The translations under genes and the position numbers were made by a program. Shown piece by piece: positions 59,586-64,000 of a stretch of 64,000 nucleotides of DNA (position 1 is its first letter; each line of letters opens with the position of its first letter). Source of the DNA: Nitrobacter sp. 62-23 (GTDB lineage Bacteria; Pseudomonadota; Alphaproteobacteria; Rhizobiales; Xanthobacteraceae); contig NZ_MKSM01000131.1 of NCBI RefSeq assembly GCF_001897285.1, positions 1-64,000 on the forward strand, in the 5' to 3' direction. The notes under the pieces were generated by a model. That model did no database searches, had not been told where the DNA came from, and saw nothing but the letters and a program-made list of their open reading frames with translations.

Positions 59586-59595
59586 AGCGGCGCGA

Positions 59596-60330
59596 TCAGA
59601 TATCCGCCGGGACGAGGCTACCCCCGCCCAGCAGAAAGCCGCGGCAGCCTCGCAGCGAGCGCAGCGCGCGATTGAAGTCGATTCCGGTGGACACCAGCGC
59701 GCGCAGGCTCAGCGGATTTCGCGCAAGACCGCCAAGCACCTTCTTCAGGTCGATGTTGCCGTTCGGCTTGATGGCGCTGCGGGCAATCGCCGGTAGCGCG
59801 CGCGTCGCCGGATCGCTGATCACGCGCAAGGCGGCGAAAGGAAGCCCCGCTTCCGTGGCATAGGCGGCAGCGATGTGGCTTTCCATATCGACGGCCGACG
59901 CCCCGGTCGCGGCATGAAGCGCCGCTTTGCCGGCCTGCCCCACCACGACCTGCTCGACGCCGGCAAGCCCGGCGCGGACCACTTTCTGACCACCGAGGCC
60001 AGAGCCATCAATCAGTTCCTCACTGAGCGCGAGGCCGGCCTGCCAGCGCGACTCACCATCCACAACGTCCGTGGCGACCACGACATCTCCCGACTCCAGG
60101 GACGGATCGAGCCCGCCGGCGACACCGAAACTTATGACACCCCGAACCGTGGACGAATCAAAGCCCGCAAGAAGCGTGCGCAACTGCCGGGGATTGCTGC
60201 TGCTGCAAATGACGGTCATGCCAGGACCCGCAGCGATGCGGGCCTCCTGAACCAGACCGGTCACAATCAATACCGGCCGCGGGTCAAAGCCATCACCCGC
60301 GGTTATGTCGATCGCCGCCCCCAAATTCAC
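59596..60330 (-). CDS. hpnG: Adenosylhopane nucleosidase/phosphorylase HpnG
   Basis: 'VLIVTGLVQEARIAAGPGM', 'GVISFGVAGGLDPSLESGDVVVATDVV', 'AVDMESHIAAAYA'; GTG at 60330 overlaps the shc stop (GTGA). Confidence 0.9.
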   Translation of the reverse strand: MNLGAAIDITAGDGFDPRPVLIVTGLVQEARIAAGPGMTVICSSSNPRQLRTLLAGFDSSTVRGVISFGVAGGLDPSLESGDVVVATDVVDGESRWQAGLALSEELIDGSGLGGQKVVRAGLAGVEQVVVGQAGKAALHAATGASAVDMESHIAAAYATEAGLPFAALRVISDPATRALPAIARSAIKPNGNIDLKKVLGGLARNPLSLRALVSTGIDFNRALRSLRGCRGFLLGGGSLVPADI

Positions 60331-62315
60331 ATCCCGACCCCTACCACCTTGCTGTTCGTGCTTCTCAAATTCCGATACCGCGCCAGCGCCCAGAGCGGGA
60401 AGAATCTGGAGTAACCATGATACCGCAGGTAAAATACCCGTGGGAACCCCGTGGCCGTATAGCGCTGCTCGTCCCACAGTCCTTTTTTGGTCTGTGTGGC
60501 TATCAGGTACTTGATTCCCCTCTGCACAGCCAGATTTTCGACCTCTCCCGCGGCCATCAGGGCAAGCAGTGCCCAGGCCGTTTGCGAGGCCGTGGTCGGA
60601 GCGCTCTCGAACCCCTTGTAGTCGAGCCGGTAGCTGACGGCATCCTCGCCCCAGCCGCCATCGGCGTTCTGGATCGACACCAGCCAGTCCACCGCCTTGC
60701 GTATTGCAGGGTCCTCGCGATCGACGCCGGCGGCATTGAGCGCGCAGAGCGCCGACCAGGTGCCGTAGATGTAATTCAGGCCCCACCGGCCGTACCAGGA
60801 TCCCTCCTTGAGCTGGGTCCGGCGCAGATAGTCGACCCCGGCCGCCATGACCGGGCTGCCCTGAACGGTCTCGCCGAGCTGCGCCAGCATCGAGACGCAT
60901 CGCGCGGTGACGTCCTCGGTGGGCGGATCGAGCAGCGCCGCATGGTCGGAGAACGGAATGTTGTTGAGATAGTATTCGAGGTTGTCGGCATCGAACGCCG
61001 CGAAACCGCCGTCCCGGCTCTGCATGCCCTCGATCCACTCGCGGCCGCGCGCGATCGCCTCGTCGTATTTGTCGCTCTGGTCGTTGCGGCGCGCCCGATC
61101 CATTGCCATGACCACGACCGCCGTGTCGTCGAGATCGGGATAGTGGGCGTTGGCGTACTGGAACGCCCAGCCGCCAGGCCGAACGTCCGGACGTTTCACG
61201 GCCCAGTCGCCCTTGAGATCGAGTTCCTGCTTCGGCAGCAGCCAGTCGAGAGCCTTGCCGGCACTGGCCAGCGAGTCCGGCCCGCTCGCTTCGAGCAGCG
61301 CGTGAGCGGCAAGCGCAGTATCCCAGATCGGCGACACGCAGGGCTGGCAGTAGGCTTCCTCCTCGCCGATCACCAGAAGCTTGTCGATTCCGCGCCGCGT
61401 TATCGCGCGCGGCGGATGCTCGGGCGGAAACCCCAACGCATCATACATCATCACCGTGTTGACCATCGGCGGGAAGATCGCGCCGAGTCCGTCCTCGCCG
61501 TTGAGGCGCTCCTCGACGAAGGCGATCGCCTTGTCCATCGCGCGCGCGCGGAGCCGCCTGGGAAACAGCGGCTCGATCGTCCGCAAGATCCAGTCGATGC
61601 TGCTGAACAGCGCAAACCAGGCCGGGTTCTGATGCGGAGCCCTCTTCGGCATTCCGACCGTGGCCGGATCCTGAAGAAACAGTTCGCGGATACCAACGCC
61701 GCGCGGATTGCGCGCGCGCGGCTTCAGCGCCGCCAGCACCATCAGCGGCACCATAGTGGTGCGCGCCCAGTAGGAAATCTTGTTGAGATGGAACGGCGAC
61801 CACATCGGCAGCAGCATGATCTCGACCGGCAGCACCGGAACGCTGCGCCATGTCAGCACGCCGAACAACGACAGCAGGAAGCGCGTGAAGACGTTCACGT
61901 TGGCCGCACCGCCACGTGACAGGATTGCTTCCCGCGCGCGCGCCATGTGCGGCGCATCGACGGAATCGCCGATCATCTTCAGGGCGAAGTAGGCTTTCAC
62001 GCTGGCGCTCATGTCGAACGGACCGTCATGCACCAGCGGCCAGCCGCCGTGCGCGCCCTGAATGCGGCGGAGGTAGACCGCGATCTTGGCTTCCAGCGCC
62101 GCATCGACCGGCTCGCCGAGATAGTGCCGCAGCAAAACGTATTCGGACGGGATGGTCGCGTCGGCCTCAAGCTCGAACACGAAATGACCGTCCGCCTGCC
62201 TGAGATCGAGGAGACCGCGCGTGGCGGCGCCGATGCTGCTCCCGAGTGCGGCATCGTCGATCGGCGCGGCTGTGGCGTTCACGGAGTTCATGGCGGCTGA
62301 TGTCTCAGGGTCCAT
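60327..62315 (-). CDS. shc: Squalene-hopene cyclase
   Basis: QW-motif repeats, 'DLDDTAVVVMAMD' (DXDD), 'GFAAFDADN'. Confidence 0.98.
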   Translation of the reverse strand: MDPETSAAMNSVNATAAPIDDAALGSSIGAATRGLLDLRQADGHFVFELEADATIPSEYVLLRHYLGEPVDAALEAKIAVYLRRIQGAHGGWPLVHDGPFDMSASVKAYFALKMIGDSVDAPHMARAREAILSRGGAANVNVFTRFLLSLFGVLTWRSVPVLPVEIMLLPMWSPFHLNKISYWARTTMVPLMVLAALKPRARNPRGVGIRELFLQDPATVGMPKRAPHQNPAWFALFSSIDWILRTIEPLFPRRLRARAMDKAIAFVEERLNGEDGLGAIFPPMVNTVMMYDALGFPPEHPPRAITRRGIDKLLVIGEEEAYCQPCVSPIWDTALAAHALLEASGPDSLASAGKALDWLLPKQELDLKGDWAVKRPDVRPGGWAFQYANAHYPDLDDTAVVVMAMDRARRNDQSDKYDEAIARGREWIEGMQSRDGGFAAFDADNLEYYLNNIPFSDHAALLDPPTEDVTARCVSMLAQLGETVQGSPVMAAGVDYLRRTQLKEGSWYGRWGLNYIYGTWSALCALNAAGVDREDPAIRKAVDWLVSIQNADGGWGEDAVSYRLDYKGFESAPTTASQTAWALLALMAAGEVENLAVQRGIKYLIATQTKKGLWDEQRYTATGFPRVFYLRYHGYSRFFPLWALARYRNLRSTNSKVVGVGM

Positions 62316-63558
62316 GGTTTTTCAGGACGTGATCGGCGGCGCGGTTTCCGGAACGGACCGCCCCCTCGATGGTGGCGGGCAACCCCGTATCAGTCCAGTC
62401 ACCGGCAAGAAACAGATTTTTCCACTCCGTCTGCGTTCCCGGACGCAGCGCATTCTGCTCGGGCGAAGCCTCGAACGTGGCGCGGCGCTCGCGCACGATC
62501 TGCCAGGCCGGCATCGCGGCTTCGATGCCGGCGACCGCGCAGATGTCCTTCCAGATCGCCCGCGCCAGGTCCTCGCGCGGCATGTCCACCAGCCGGTCGC
62601 CACCGCTGATCGTAATCGAGAGGCGGTCCGGAAACGCGAACAGCCATTCGATCAGGCCATTCACGACGCCGGTCATCGGTGGAAGATGTGACGGCGGAAC
62701 GAAGCGGAAGTGCGCGTTGACGATAGCGCGGAATTTCGTCGGTACGCTCACGCCGGGCAGCAGCGCGGCCGCGGACCGCGGCGGCACCGCCATGACGACG
62801 GCATCATCCGGGCCAAGCGCGACGGTCTGATCGCCAAGCGCGAGCGCGGTGACCTGACCGTTCGCCAGGGTGAACTGCCGCACTTCATGGCCGACGTCGA
62901 CGCTGCCGCCCCTGGCGCGAATGTAATCGACCGCTGGCTCGATCAGCACCCGGCTCAGCCCGTCGCGCGCGATGAGCGGACGGCACGCCTGACCACCCGC
63001 CAGCAAGGTTTCGCGAACGATTGCCCCGGCGAGACCGGCCGATCCGTTGGGCGGCTCGATATTGAGCGCCGCAAGCAGCAGCGGCAGCACCAGCCGCCTG
63101 TAAAGCACGCCCTCGCATTTGATGACGTCGCCGACGCGGGTGCGGCTATTAGCCCAGGCCAGCGGCGCAAGCGCAAAGTAATCGGCGGGTGAGGTGTCGG
63201 GCACCCGACGGGCGGGATCGAACACCCAGAACGGCACCCGCCCGTCGTTGATCCGCAGCTTCCAACGCTTATTGACGCCAAGATCGATAAACTCGAATTC
63301 AGCCTTCGGCGGCCCCTGCAAGCCGGCTTCAGTGCCGATCCTGCGCGCATAGGCCAGCACGCTCCGATTGCCGGACAGAACCAGATGGTTACCGTTATCG
63401 ATCGTGAGATTGGTCGCGCCGTCGAAATAGGAGCGGCAACGCCCGCCGACCTGTTGCGTTGCCTCATGCACGCGAACCAGACAGCCGGCGTCAGCCAAAC
63501 GCACGGCTGCCGAAAGACCGGAAATGCCGGCGCCGATGATGTGAACGGTCCTTTGCAT
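62305..63558 (-). CDS. hpnE: Hydroxysqualene dehydroxylase HpnE
   Basis: FAD-binding 'VHIIGAGISGLSAAVRLADAG', 'FLAGDWTDTGLPATIEGAVRSGNRAA'. Confidence 0.93.
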   Translation of the reverse strand: MQRTVHIIGAGISGLSAAVRLADAGCLVRVHEATQQVGGRCRSYFDGATNLTIDNGNHLVLSGNRSVLAYARRIGTEAGLQGPPKAEFEFIDLGVNKRWKLRINDGRVPFWVFDPARRVPDTSPADYFALAPLAWANSRTRVGDVIKCEGVLYRRLVLPLLLAALNIEPPNGSAGLAGAIVRETLLAGGQACRPLIARDGLSRVLIEPAVDYIRARGGSVDVGHEVRQFTLANGQVTALALGDQTVALGPDDAVVMAVPPRSAAALLPGVSVPTKFRAIVNAHFRFVPPSHLPPMTGVVNGLIEWLFAFPDRLSITISGGDRLVDMPREDLARAIWKDICAVAGIEAAMPAWQIVRERRATFEASPEQNALRPGTQTEWKNLFLAGDWTDTGLPATIEGAVRSGNRAADHVLKNHGP

Positions 63559-64000
63559 CAGATCAACGCATACCGGAGGACGATAGCGATCTTCGCCGCC
63601 TGGCTCAGGTGAACCGGCGAGCGCGGAAGCTGAAAACCGCGATGCTCAAGCAGCTCCAGAATGGCGTGATAATATCTCGACATGATGCGGGGCGCGCGCA
63701 CGGCCCGGCGCGGGTTGCGATTCATGATCTCGTCCGCTTCGACGAAATGCGCCCGCGCCCGCGTCACCAGCGGCGCGCAGACCTCCGGCAACGCCGGATT
63801 TGAAATCACGGCCGCCGGATCGCAACTGTCGATGCCGCCGTCGAGCAGGCCCTCCCGCGGCAGGTACAGCCGCCCCAGCGCCGCATCCTCATCGACATCG
63901 CGCAGGATATTGGTCAGTTGCAGCGCGCGGCCGAGATGATGCGAGAGCAAAACGCCGTCCTGCTCGGGAAGCCCGAACACTCGGACCGATAGCCGGCCGA
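63558..64000 (-). CDS. hpnD: Presqualene diphosphate synthase HpnD, C-terminal part (continues past window)
   Basis: 'LSHHLGRALQLTNILRDVDEDAALGRLYLPREGL', 'IMSRYYHAILELLEHRGF'; frame open to the window end. Confidence 0.93.
   Translation of the reverse strand, partial: GRLSVRVFGLPEQDGVLLSHHLGRALQLTNILRDVDEDAALGRLYLPREGLLDGGIDSCDPAAVISNPALPEVCAPLVTRARAHFVEADEIMNRNPRRAVRAPRIMSRYYHAILELLEHRGFQLPRSPVHLSQAAKIAIVLRYALI

Noticed and set aside
60331-61038. N-terminal half of the 480-aa ORF 59596-61038(-)
   Set aside because: This part overlaps shc in another frame; only the HpnG portion from the GTG at 60330 is supported.
60417-61919. 500-aa plus-strand ORF
   Set aside because: Antisense to shc; no recognisable domain.

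Overview
The window is GC-rich alphaproteobacterial chromosome. Gene content and repeat families suggest a Nitrobacteraceae-type genome (Nitrobacter/Rhodopseudomonas/Bradyrhizobium-like). Coding density is high and there is no prophage, CRISPR array, tRNA, rRNA or intact transposase gene. Recognisable blocks are: a truncated TonB receptor; a DivJ/PleC-like kinase; SufE; an orphan DnaA-domain-IV-like/DUF6456 pair; MucR; folP-folB-folK; a mutA-GFA-mutB-DUF3298-meaB propionate module; the TIGR03808/TIGR03809 pair; an ECF sigma/anti-sigma/subtilase module; an SOS mutasome cassette (imuA-imuB-dnaE2) divergent from a UdgX-type glycosylase; a Tat-phosphoesterase/cupredoxin/ECF sigma/anti-sigma operon; and a large hopanoid locus (hpnO, hpnN, ispH, hpnH, hpnG, shc, hpnE, hpnD). 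The observations most worth following up are: (1) a FixK-type box at about -41 of an unannotated ~130-nt structured transcript ending in a strong intrinsic terminator (candidate sRNA); (2) an anti-sigma factor whose periplasmic part looks like a subtilase propeptide, encoded next to a secreted subtilase; (3) a palindromic intergenic repeat inserted in frame inside dnaE2; (4) a tandem pair of homologous CTAG-ended palindromes, one of which abuts and overlaps an EcfG-type promoter of a YciE-like gene; and (5) several families of dispersed short palindromic repeats, some touching stop codons of neighbouring genes. All calls are by eye from the sequence and the supplied ORF track; no database search was run.
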